Shown here in pieces: positions 1-12,528 of a stretch of DNA of 64,000 nucleotides. The notes beneath the pieces were generated by a model, which saw nothing but the letters and a program-made list of their open reading frames with translations, searched no databases and was not told where the DNA came from. The stretch is from Fratercula arctica (taxonomy: Eukaryota; Chordata; Aves; Charadriiformes; Alcidae), in the NCBI GenBank assembly GCA_947846985.1, contig CANTUZ010000001.1, forward strand, positions 184,224,455 to 184,288,454, in the 5' to 3' direction. Made by a program: the position numbers and the translations under genes. Numbering within the stretch: the first letter of the stretch is position 1; each line of letters opens with the position of its first letter.

Positions 1-2879
1 AGATTCTTATGGATTTGAGGATTACATTCTCTTTGGGAGTTCTGTTTGAGGACTGAAAATCTAAGTCTAGCGTAAGGTTTATTTAGCAAGAGTATTGGGA
101 AGGAATGAACTTCCATGAACGTAGCCTTTATGTATAGTAAAAAGAAAGAGTAATTTTTGTTTCTTTTTTAAAGAGTTTTAAATAAAGTGAAAGCAACCCA
201 CAGTTGCCCACTATCCTTTGGGGATTTTATTATCATGTATATTGTAATGACTTGTCTTTAGTGAGTATCATTGATTTTCAAATAGGAAAGACTAACTGAG
301 ACTGTTTCAATACGGTATACATAGTGCTCTGCAGAACAGGAACTTTATATTTCCTGATGAAAATATGGGAAAGCACAGTTTTGCTTTTTATAGAACGAAA
401 TAATTCACTGCAAGATGTTATACAGATACTAAGAATAAAATACATCGTACTTGTCACTAGGTCCATCAAATTCTGGGTAATCAAATCAGAGCAGAATTGA
501 TCCTAAAGACTGGTAGAATCCAGAATCTCTGTTGGTAGAAAATACTAAGATTTCTTCCAATAGAACATTTTCAGCATCAGTCCTCAAGACAATTAGGTAG
601 ACACAAGTTAATAAAGGTAAGATTTCAACCAGATCCTGAACTTCGTACCCATTCTTTGGAGAGGTAAACTGAACTAATAAAACAATTTTGTGCCTTTTTG
701 TCCTCTTTTTTGACTGGACACTGTTTCCTTTTGGAGAAATAGAAGATTAATTTGATTATTGCTTTATGCAGGCTTACTTATTTTCAAAACTATGCAGTCA
801 ACATAAAAGTTCGATATCTTTGTTTGATATCGCAGACTGCATAGTTTAACCGTCAGCACTCAGCCTAGAAAGTTTCCCTGTGTTTAAAAAATAAGATGAA
901 AATTTTTCTATAATGTCTCTAAACATGTCCTCAAACACACCTCATGAAAAGGCTGAGAAGTAAAACTTTTTTACCTTCCTAGGTCAGGTGACAGACTGTT
1001 GTTTGTATTTTGAGTGGAATGATTCCCATGGTTTCTTCCCAAAAGCAGAACAATCGCACTTCTGCAGGCTGAAAACAGCTGGTATACCCAGCTTTGGTGG
1101 AGCATTACCACTCCTCAGTGTAACAGGAAAAGTTCAAAATATTTTAAAGAGGTAATACGCATCATTAAACAGTTAAAAACCTGACTCTATTGAGAAGCAA
1201 AAATAGCTCAGAAAATGACAGCTGGAGTTTAATTTATTCAAGAAAATGACTAGCCACACATTAAAAGTTTTTATATAAAGTAGTTTAACTAAGGGAAGAA
1301 TGGGAAGACTGTTATTGTGACTCTGTAAACTGTAATTAGAAGTTGCGTTAGTAAGACAGGTTTTCAGGTAAGTTGTGTGGTTCTCCTGAAAGTAGGAAGA
1401 GAAAAATCTACACTAGCCCAATTCACCTTGTTTATTAATTTTTTCTTCTGCAAGAAATATGTGCTCCTCTGTACTATTCACTTGTCCAGCCTGACTACAA
1501 AAACCAGCCACCATATTCCACGTGCATATGACTAATGAAGTACCTGTGCTGATCCATTAGACCATCAGTTTCTCTCTGTAGATTTAGGTTGTGAATTCCA
1601 TTTGAAAAGAGCCACCTCCAATGCAAACTACTCTGTTGTCTCTCTATTGTGCTAAATGTCTTGTAGGTTACATGACTAGGTGGCTGGAAAAAGAACTTAG
1701 AAGTTGAGGTGGAAGATCTTGTCATATGTTTTGTGACCTTTAAGTGATTGAATGATTCAGGCTTAACTCTCCAAAAAGACACTCTAAGATAGGGACCCAT
1801 TTAGGTCCAGAGCAAGTGAAAAAAAAGCCCTGGTTGTCCAAACCAACATGATGTCTGCAGGATCACATTTATTAATAACAATTTTGTTAATGCTAGATGG
1901 CAAGCTTTCTCTTGGATAAAATTTGTAGACCCTGTACTTCTGCTTTGACTGTGAGTCCAAATTAAGGAATGTTAGGTTTGTTTTTTTGTTCTTAATCTGT
2001 TTTCTCTTATGTCCCAAAATAATGTATTTGTTTCCTTCATCACACTATGATTTTGATACTAATAAACATCACTTGTAGGTTACTTTTCAGGTTATTTAAA
2101 CAGCAAGCAAATCCCCAGTGCTGTGCTGAGATAATCAGGCTATCAGATTGCCAGTGCAAATTTTGCCACACACTGCAATTACTTGACTGTTCAATCACAG
2201 AGAGTGTTTACTGTGACGTGATCATACTCTGTGATATGCTACTTCCCCCTTGATTGTCACCTGCTATTTCATTACTGAAGGTAGCAAAGAGGAGTCAAAC
2301 AGAATCTTCAATAAACTGTGTATTTAAACTTGTCAGACTACCTGATATCAACATAAGCTTTGCTCCCTCCCACCACTGGTAAGGCCAAAGTGCTATATCC
2401 GGGCAGATACTTGGATGTTGCAAAGCAGAGCATTTCCACAGCTCAGTGTCAGGTACATGAACATGAGTGGAGTCTGAAACACAGTGTTATGTGCCTAGGA
2501 TCCTTACCAGAGCATAAAGCGGCATGCTGGAGCGGGCTTCCAAGTAGCAGTGAGTTCACTTAACAGAATTAGTTGGTGAGCAAGAACAAGAGTATGTGTA
2601 ACCCACTCTCCAATGCCTCTACTGAAGCTATTTCACGGTATCTGAAAATTCATGAGTATCTTGGGTAAGAAGAAAAAGTAAATATGAGCATAACACTCAT
2701 ATCATGAACATCTGAATAGTCAGGATGTCTTGGGTTCAGCTCTCCTCTGAGACAGTGACATGCTTTAACAATTCTGCAGGGAGTTAAGAAGATATTTGTT
2801 TGAGTTTCCTTAGGCTAAGAAGCTTACAGACAGGTTTCATGTCCTGAAGTAGAGGCATGTGAAGTCTGTACTTACTGGG
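1..2879. other. AT-rich non-coding DNA, no recognised element
   Basis: Reading frames here are short (about 100 codons or fewer), lie on both strands and have no family resemblance, no composition change and no convincing splice flanks. I recognise no repeat family. It is probably intron or intergenic DNA. Confidence 0.6.
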
Positions 2880-3258
2880 GTGGGGAACAGAGAGTCGATT
2901 TGTATGTCAGATTGGAATCTTGTGAGCTCTGGCAGCAGCAGGGAAGCTCCTTCTCCTTCACCTGGAGATTTGCAACTACAGAATAGATTCAGCGCCCCAG
3001 TGGAAGATGAGGGGCGGGAAGTATGTCCAATGGAGAACCAGAGCTGTCTGAAACTGAACTGTGCAGCAGCAACAAGGTGAAGTGGTGAGTGATAGCAGTG
3101 GGATATTCCCTGCCATGGGGGGATGGAGGGTCCCACCTGCTCACCTGTGGATCAAGGACTGCGAGGAAGAGGTGGGGTCCATCTGACCATGTGGGGCAAA
3201 ACCATCTTTGCCAACAGGCTGGCCAACCTGGTGAAGAGAGCTTTAAACTAGGAACAAT
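2880..3258 (+). pseudogene. CR1 LINE ORF1 remnant (esterase region), internally deleted
   Basis: This is a decayed fragment of the first reading frame of a CR1 retrotransposon. The frame around 2940-3000 encodes a stretch with LQNRFSA, a motif I associate with avian CR1 ORF1 just before its SGNH/GDSL-type esterase domain. At about 3086-3115 a short segment (VIAVGYSLPWG) resembles the block holding the nucleophile-serine motif GDSL, but the Asp is now Tyr. About 60 bases on, the sequence jumps to the last block of the domain (GGVHLT, then FANRLANLVKRALN and a stop near 3251). The Asp of the catalytic Asp-x-x-His block is Gly. In-frame stops separate the first two parts, and most of the esterase core is missing. 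In CR1-like elements this protein is thought to bind RNA/DNA or membranes; this copy cannot be functional. No ORF2 or 3' end follows that I can recognise, although the sequence to about 3360 could be diverged CR1. Confidence 0.72.
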
Positions 3259-3360
3259 AATGGAGCAACACCAAAAAGTGAGTAAATGGTGGACTAGGTT
3301 GCTAAGCAAAAGATACATCAATAGGGATCTTGACTATATCCAGATATCTGCAGACTGAAG

Positions 3361-6300
3361 TTTCTTCAACTGAATGTGTGCATCTTTCAAATGATGCCAA
3401 ACCTTTCCTAGAGGAAGCATTTCTGAAATGGGGTCATACAGCTGAGAACACCTTTCCATTCATTAGCTGGGACTTCAGCTCTGGAAACAGTCTACTGGTG
3501 GACTGTTAAACTAGTGAACTATTAAACCAGAAACCACTTTGGCTTTATAAAGTGACATTTCAAATTAAATTTATTTAATATGTAAAATACAAACAAACCC
3601 CACAGTACCATAGTTGTCATTAACATTGCATGGAGTAATTGTAACTATTTGCCTGAGACATCTGAAAAAGTCACTATATTTTTGGTTCTCCTCCTAATTT
3701 TAACGTATTTTGGAGGTTTTCAATAATTGTAGGAGCAGCAGAAACCTTGGAGTACCACTGAAATACCCTACTAATGAGCAGATAGCAGTATTATTCCTGA
3801 GCTGAAACTTTTGGGATTAACTTGGGAGAACACTAGTAAAGCAGCTGTGAATCCTTGGAATGACAGTTATGGATTGCTATGCTGAGGTCCATCTTGGAGG
3901 TATCACAGGATACAAATAGTGATTATACATTCCTCTGTCACCTGAGACTTAAAAGGCATTGGCTGTCTTGATGATAACTACAGACCATGAGCAGAAGCTA
4001 TAATTAGGAGAATTGCTGCACCTGTCTGTGCTTCATGCTGTCTTCCCCACAAATCAGTTCAGTCTTGTCATGTTGACTTTGAAGCTAATTAGCATTCCTA
4101 GACACTTGTAAAGCAAGAAAATGTCTGCATCTGAGATGGACTCTTCTCACTTTGAGAGAAAGAAGAGCTGTGTGTCATTCTGAAGAGAGGAGTCCTAGTC
4201 TTTGACTATGCACTTGCAGGTGCATACAGATACAGACAGGCTGCAATCACGTCTGGCAGCTTTCTGCCTGGTTTTCAGGGTCATGAGCAGATATTAAACC
4301 TACATGTGATTCCAACTTTCACCAATTTGAATGCAAGCTGGGAAATGGGATCTGACCATTACTGGTTACTTTTACTGTGGCAAATTTTGTTATCCTCAAG
4401 CCTGTTAGTATGGACACAGCCTAAAAACTTTTCACAACCGATGAAGCCATTCAGCACTCAAGCTAGGCATTTTCTGAAGAGGAAAGTGCCTGATAAATTT
4501 ATGTCTTTTAAGCTTGGAGTTTACTCGACTGCTGTTCAACTTCACCTTGGGAAGTCATCCAGTACCTGAAGCAGTTCTCCCAGCAGTTCTCCCTGGTTTC
4601 CTGCACCCTCTTCTTCATTAGTACATGCTCTCAGGAATAGTGTACACTGATTCCTCTGTGCTCTGCTGAACTAAATGCATTTGGTTTAAATCGTTTCTGT
4701 AAAGGCCAAATTGGTCTCTCGTGTATTACAGATCATCTTCCATCAGCTGATTTTCGGAGTCAAGTATTTCTGTTCTCAGCAAGATTGCCATCAAACAAAG
4801 AAAATTTAACAGATTTTAACTTCTTTAATCTGCTACAAAATATTAATTTTACCCTATGTAGCCCTACATCTTTCACAAGGCCAGTTTTGCTTATCACAAG
4901 GCAGTGACACTATCAGTGGAAACACTGCTGCTGGAGGGTATTTCAACAATTGATATTTGAGCAGGAAGTTCCAAGCCAAAAAATGAGAGAGTGGTTGGCA
5001 AGACTTAGGCAATGTGAGAGCAGCCATCAGGATCCAGCCCTTTTTGTCATCTATCACTGCCGAAGTCTGCTCTACCTCATTAGCAGAGAAAAGAGCAACT
5101 TCTCTTAGATTCGGGAAAGAAACCGCCGACTCCAAATACAGCTTTAAAGATGACCTGGCAACTGATGCTTGGACGGAAGGGAATTCTGTTTTGTGGTCTC
5201 AGGAGTGTTCACATCATTGCTGTTCTTGTAGTGCATGAAACTGTTTGCAGGCCAGTTTTTCGCAGTTGACTAACTCATGAGTCATTCTTCATGTTGCCTT
5301 AGTATGCTTCCCCATGCTGTTGATATCAAATGATATATTTATTCATTCTGCTGAGGTTTTTATCTATGCAAAAATTAAGTGAATGCAAATAAGTATGAGC
5401 AAACTTGAAAAGACACTTTGAGGCATGTTTGATTGTGGAATGAATATGACAAATGAGCTCCTCATCACTGTGCTATGCTTACAGCATCACTGACTTACAC
5501 ATTGCTGACCTAAACACCCAATTTCTGAAATGGCATGTGTTAGCTAATTATTATTAACCACTGTGAATTGTAAAATTATGACCTGATTGTGAACAGATAG
5601 AGCACATTCCTTTAGACTGTATAAGTAATAGACTTTAAAAACAGCGAAAGAGAGCACATGTTCAGAGGGGAAAAAAGCAGGAAAATAATGAGAAAATAAT
5701 CTTCTAACATAACTTTATAAAGATATCTACATAGTAATTATCTTTATCTGAAAGAAAAGCCACAAGTAATTTGACATGAAAATACCAGCTTCCAAGCGTT
5801 ACTGAAGAACCAGTTCTTGACTTCTGACATCCACCTGAAGTCAGTTGGAGTCATGCATGCAAATACTTCTATTTTTATTGCTGAGTCAAAACCAGAGAGT
5901 CCTCATTTCACAGGCTGTCTGTACTCAGACCACTATGGGTCATGATTACAGGCAAAATAAAGAAAACAAACAGAATTTTCCCTGGATTATCAGGGTCCTG
6001 AGGGTACTCAGAGACTTTCCTGGTCATGCTTGCTCTCTCCTGGGCCCTCCCCTCACCTCTGACCCATGGCCCAGGACCCCATTTCAGCCCAGCCCGGGGT
6101 CATCGGTTCCTTGCCTGGGAACAGCCCAGCGTGCAGTCCAGAGTTCATGCTTCAGCTCACCAGCCAAGGTGAAATGCAATAAATGTAACCTGTTTTGGTC
6201 TAGACAATGTATTACATGAGTAAAGTGGAGTGACTACTTATGTAAGGTTTCACCTGCTGACTGTATAATACAAGCTAGGGAGGTACAAATCACTGCGTTT

Positions 6301-9300
6301 AAGCAAGTACCCTTCACAGAGCTCTTGAGAGAGATGTAAAAGCCAGGTAAATTGAATTTCCATGTTTAAGATATTTTTCCCTTTTAATTATGCATATTTT
6401 AACATGGCGAGACCAGAATTTCAAGGAATTCTGAGTAACTGTGGATGATCTTCCTAGAGTCTAAATCAGTTGCATGCAGAAAGAGAAATGAGAATGTCCT
6501 CTGTAAGCAACGCTGATTTATTCAGAATTCAAGTTAAATTGGTTAGGAAAATCAGAAATACATTAATGAAGATTAACAACAGAACCCTAAGAATCTTGAA
6601 TAACTAATTGGAAATATTAGAATGATTGATGCAGCAATGGTAACAAAAGCCCTTCTGAGAAAAGAAAACTCCCAGTGTGATTATGGAGAATGTGAAGGGC
6701 AGTGAATCACATACCGAACCCCAGAGTCCCCATGTCACTTGTTAGGAAGCATCTGGAGGCAGCTAGTTCCACACAAAGGCAAGTCCCTTGGCTGGCATTC
6801 TGTAAGAGTGACTTGGATGCAATTCTTTTTTGGAAAGATTTCAAAAAAATGGATTTTCATCATTTCAGAAATTTATTTTTCCATAATAACATGAGTACAA
6901 GCAAGGAAAAACAAAGAACTAAACAAAGCATATGGTCAATTAGAAAATAACCCACACTTTTCTATTACAGATAAGTAAATTTTCTGTACTGCTGCATTAT
7001 GGAAAACAGTCTAAGCAGAATCCAGAAAACTAGATTTGATTCTAGTCGCTTTTGAAATGAGGAGCTATGCACATGTTTTGGTATAATTTTTGTGCCTAAG
7101 AGGAGAACCTAATATTCAGAACCCGAGAATATAAACCATGAAGTTCAAAACTGATATCCTTGCTCAGATACTCAAGCTTGGCTAAGATGCCATTGCTCTT
7201 GGGAAGTGTTTTGTCTCTCTGTATTGATTTCCCTTTCATGCCAAATGGTCATAATGTCTGTTGTGCCTAACGGTGTTTATAAAAACAGGCTTGGTTCCTA
7301 CACTGAAACCTTCCTTTTCTGCCATGAAAAATTAAACAATTTATATATGCAGAGTACCACACACTTTATAAGTTGTCTACAATTCCTATTGTGCTATTAC
7401 TATTGAGCTATTAAACTAACCTGGATTTGCACATTACCAAAGGAGCTACAAGATAAACTCTCCAGAAATAGTTTCACAATGATTGTATTTTCAAAAATAT
7501 TTTTACATTTTAACAGGAAAACTGTAGCTCTCCTACTTAAAATGAAGGTCATACTATAACACAGAAAATAATTGATAGAAATACCCCCATTTGGAAATCT
7601 GCAAAACCCTTCCTGAACAAAGCCCAACTCCCACACCAACCTGAAGCTGAGCTATATTTTTTTTTAGAGAAATAAGGTACAGGCTTTAAAACCATCTGAC
7701 AAGTTTTTATAATTTCTCTGGCACCAGGAAAAATCAAAGAGATTTAATATTTTGAAATAAACATAGCTGACTATGGGCAGAAGATACTTTTCGTTAAATA
7801 CATTTCTCTTCAAAGGAATTTTACACGCTAAAATAAATTTAGCACTTCATTAGCAACATTATGTACAGAAATGGCACTTTTCTTTTGGTTTGTTTTGAAC
7901 TACTGTCACAGAACTCCTGGCAGTATGAGGAAGCCTGAAGTAGAACATGTTTCTTCTGATGTTAAAGGCCACCAAGATTTATTCGTTCTCCAGCAGTTAT
8001 TTCTTTGATTCTATTTTGATAAGAAGTTTCTATATTCAGAAAATCCTTATGCTTTCTGTTTTAAATGTATTTTAAAGAATTTGAATTATTTTGGGAGTGA
8101 TTGCTGGAGAAACAGCAGAGATTTTCTGAGTGTGTAAGGCATTTATAATTACTCTGATGGATATTGGACCCTTCAGATATGACACAGACGTAGACGGAAG
8201 TGAAATAGCTGCAAATAATATTAAATCTGTTAAAACCGCTGTATTTTATGAATGCTATATGCTGTATATACCACTTTCTTCATTTTACATTTCATACCTG
8301 ACCCCAGTTTCAAGCACACTGGTACCAGACAATATTTCAGGTAGGAAACTAGTTTGAAGCAGCATCAGTATTTTCCCTTCATGTTGAATGTCATTTCCAT
8401 CAGAACTGAAAGCACAAATCAAATCACAGTGTAACCTAAACTGAACTGCTGTAGCAATGATAAAAGAGAATGAAATGGAACCAGCAGTTTCTGTGAAGAG
8501 AGGTTGGATCTTCACAGGAAGCAACCAAACGAATGAAAACAGAGACCAAGAAGACTTACAGTTGGATTTCTCCGAGAGCAGTAGGTTATATGAAGTTAAC
8601 CATGACACTGACCTCTTCCTAGTATCTTAATACAACCATTTTGAAGACATAACAAATCAGGTCTTCTGAAACTAGATATTTCAAAATGTTGATGTATTAA
8701 CAATAACAGGTTGACTTTTAAATTTTTTGCATTTAAAACTAATTCTGAATGCTTAGGGTATCCTCTGCCTACATATCCATGCCTGCTCTCTCCATACCTG
8801 AGAATTAGGAGCATTCTAAAAGATAAAGCATAGGTTTATCTGATCCAAAAAGTGCAATTCCTTGCAAGACTAAATAAAACCAGAGCAGATGTCACTGGAC
8901 AGCAAGGAACCTAGATACTGGAACAGAAAAACTGACTACAGCAGGAGTTAAAACTATGATTCAGGTTAAAGAAGTAGTTCTTGTTCAAAGTTTGCATCAT
9001 AAGATAAATATTGCTTTCTGGAAGCTTTCTTGAAAGATAACCTACATTTTGTTCTTATCAAATTCCATTCTATCATTTGTATGAACTATACTCAAATATT
9101 CATGTTAAATAGTATGTTCTTTTAGCATTCACTATCCCAATAGGTGATGGCCATGCAGCCATACAGTTCAGTTACACAGATGTTCACTTGGTTTATTCTG
9201 TGAGTTGGTAACTTCTTGTACTACTGTAGAAACGCATAATTATTTCGCTGCTTCATGTTGCCACCTAGATATTTTATGTTTATCTATCTCACTGACGAGC

Positions 9301-10355
9301 ATTTATTATTCTGGTTCCTTCATCCTCATCTCTGCCTCATCTCTATTGATTTTCATGTCAGAATATGTATCTGGGTTATTTTTCCCTTATGTATATTTTA
9401 TTATTTTCTGACCTGTTGTTTGCAGCCCTTCAGTCTCTTGCTGTAAGGAGGACCAATATTAGGATTCATTCTAGATTTCTTCTTTAAAAAAGCAACAAGA
9501 AAAAACACACATGTATCTCTGCCTTGAGCCCCTGTCCAGAATCTCTGGGACATTTAAAAATCTTCTCTGGCCACTCCAAATTTCAGGTATACATGTGAAA
9601 CAAAAAAAAAAATTTCAGCAAGGAGAAAACACTGAACCAGCACATGGATATGAGCAGCACTCATCACAGTGATTTACCCAAGCTTATTTCATCCTCTCAT
9701 CAGTAGCGGAAACATTCAAAGGACTTTTGTCTCATAATTCTCCTTTTCCAGACTAGTAATACCCACCTAGCAATTTGTATACACGAACCTCATAATAATC
9801 CTACAGGTGTGATAAGTAACCAAGGAGGTCAGCACTTATTCCTGGTGGAGATCAGCCTGGTCATGTCCTGTTATCATCTAGTACAGCTGTAATAACGTCC
9901 TTTATTTAAGTAACGTGGCGTTTGTCCAACAGTCTTTCTGCTGGTTGTCTGCTAAAGTACTGGGCTGTGGTCTGAGAACTGCCTCAACCACACCTGAAGA
10001 CTTCTCAGCAGCCCAGGATCAACAGGAGAGAGATGATCTTTAAAAAGTCTTTATCAAGATTTAAAACACCTCATGTCATATTCCTTCTCCAGTTCAGTTT
10101 CCCCAATTATCTGACTCTGTGTTCATGATGACTCGCAAATATTCCCTGAGTAGAAAAAACACACACAGTGGCTGGCAGAGAACTCACACCTTTCTCATTA
10201 GAACTCCAGTAAATAATTAGGTATATAGTCCCTGTTTGTGAAGCAATTCTGTAGCCATTTCCCTCTCTTTATTCCTGTGCATAACAAAAGGCTGTTTACT
10301 CGTGGAGCTTCAGGTTGCAAGGCTTTTATTTCTAGCCTCTCTAGTCCCCCCTTTT
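3361..10355. other. AT-rich non-coding DNA
   Basis: No gene or repeat family is recognised over about 7 kb. The longest open frame (5845-6219, 124 codons) owes its length to a local GC-rich patch at about 5990-6180 and has no domain, no splice context and no homolog known to me. Runs of A/T and small inverted motifs are frequent, as expected for intronic or intergenic avian DNA. Confidence 0.55.
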
Positions 10356-10386
10356 AAAAAAAAAAAAAACAAAAAACAAAAAAAGC
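10356..10386. repeat. A-rich low-complexity tract
   Basis: A run of A broken only by single C residues. It could be the tail of an old retroposed sequence, but nothing recognisable lies on either side. Confidence 0.85.
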
Positions 10387-12510
10387 ATGAACAGGAAATG
10401 AATATCGGATATGAACAATGGAAAAGTCACAAGCAAGGCTTGAGGGATGATCTCTTCAGGAAAGTTAAGCAGCTGTAGGCAAGGTACACCAGAGTAGAGA
10501 AACAGAATGGAAAATGGAGGGGTCTCTGGCTAAACTACAGAGTTTTCAACTGGGGCAAAATGTGTGTGAGAGCCATCAGAAGGTAATGAAGCAAGTACGT
10601 AACTGAAGCTGATTTTTGGAGCCCACAAGCTCTGTTTTCACTGCATTAACTAACAAAAGCTCATTAGATGATGATTTAGAAAACTGTATAACATTACAGA
10701 ACATGGTGTTAGAACTTGAGTAAGAAAGGCACAGGATCCTAAACAGCTTCTATTGCTAAAAGAGAACAAATATAAATCATAAGCACGGGTAGTATAGATA
10801 CTTTCAATATGTAAATCTGAGAGCTGCATGCAAAAGTTTTTCTACAGACATGCATGTATTGAAAGGCCTATACCTAAATGTGCAAATTATGTGATAGATA
10901 CATCTGTGTAACACGTTTATCTATTTTCATACACAGGTTTCTGTGTTCTTCAGCCATTTGCTGCATGCAGATCTTTGCATGGATGTTACTATATAAGAGG
11001 CTCCTGAAAACGCAGGAGGACAAAACTGATCATTCAGTCAGGCTGGGTGATGAATGAAGAACAGTGTCATATAGGGTGACTACATAATTTAAAATATAGC
11101 AGCATTGTGGCTTAAATTATCCTATTTTCTATCATTTGAAAATTATATAGATAGCTAGCCTTCAGGCTCAAGCTTAGATTTGAAGACACAACCAAACTGC
11201 AGCAGACCTATTTCAAAGCTATGGGAAAATGAGTATTATTACCGTATTATGTATTATTTAATAGCTGTCCAGTAACGATCCAGTAACATTCTGAAGATTG
11301 GTGCAGCTATTTTCATATTTATGAAATTCATCTGGAAGAACAGTTTCTGAATTATTCTGAATTCATGGAAGAGGGTTCACAGGTTCAGAAATGGGTTTTC
11401 ATTGACCTGCAGATTCTGAGTGAGATCAAGTTTTTCATCCCAAATGAGCATCAGTCTGTCTCTTCCTGAGCAAAATAAATGATATTAGTTGACTCTTCTT
11501 ATTTCATTTTTATTCATAAACTGTGTATCCTGACATCTTGTAAAATAGCTTATTTCTGCTCTTCTGTTGAAGAAAGTTCTGGAGAAACAGAAAACCAAGA
11601 AGACCTTCTCCCTTCCTTCTGTATATACAGAAGCCTAGAGGGTGAGGGCTGGAAAAGCAAGGCAGGGCACATAGAATTAATTGTCCAGACTTCTCTTTTT
11701 GAATTATCTTTTTTCATGGTAATAAGGTGCATCACCTTTTTTCTTCCCCCTTTTGTTTTGTTTTTTTTTTTTTTCTTTCCCAAATGTAGTGGCAATACTC
11801 CATGCCAAGAGAATTAAGTTTTCTAGCCTATTTGGATTAGCATTGTAAAGAGACACACACACTTCTTGCAGCAAAAGCGTATCATTTAAATGTGTACCTT
11901 TAACTTAAAAAAAAAATTCTGGACTGAATTCATGGCAGGTACAATATAGAAGTTTAATGTCCCAAATGTTTTCTTGTCTAAAACAGCTGCTTTAAGACTA
12001 GGTTTAGTGATAAAAAAACTGCATCAACACTGTAATTAGGTTAAAATATTATTTAGCAATGATAAACAATTTAACAATAATAAAATATTATTTCCTTTTC
12101 CTCCTGACTTGTGACTCCACTCAGCGACCTGAGTGCCCCATGAGATTGTGGCATATCATCACCTCTCATCTATCCATTGCCTGAAACAGCGCGTGTTGTA
12201 CATTCAGGAGTACGGGATTAGGGTGACACTCACCAAAGAATTTTTGCTGTCTAAAGTGGGTCTCTGAAATTTTTCATAACTTACGAAGCATGCCCTGAAA
12301 ATGAAGACACAATACTCTGTCTATGGATAATCCAAAAGTGAAAGCAGCAAACAATACAGTTTAAAGCTTTGCAATTATCTGCCTTGATCTTATTAGGCTG
12401 TCCTACGGTAAGTGCCATATCTGATCTTAAAGAAATCAGAGAAAGTAATTAATCTCTTAATTTTATCAGTAGATCATGTGTCTATCCAGTATAAAGACAT
12501 AATTATACTC

Positions 12511-12528
12511 GAGAGAGAGAGAGAGAGA
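12511..12528. repeat. (GA)n microsatellite
   Basis: Nine uninterrupted GA units. Confidence 0.9.

Noticed and set aside
5845..6219. 124-codon open frame (+)
   Set aside because: Its length comes from the GC-rich patch. It has no domain, no splice signals and no frame-consistent neighbours.
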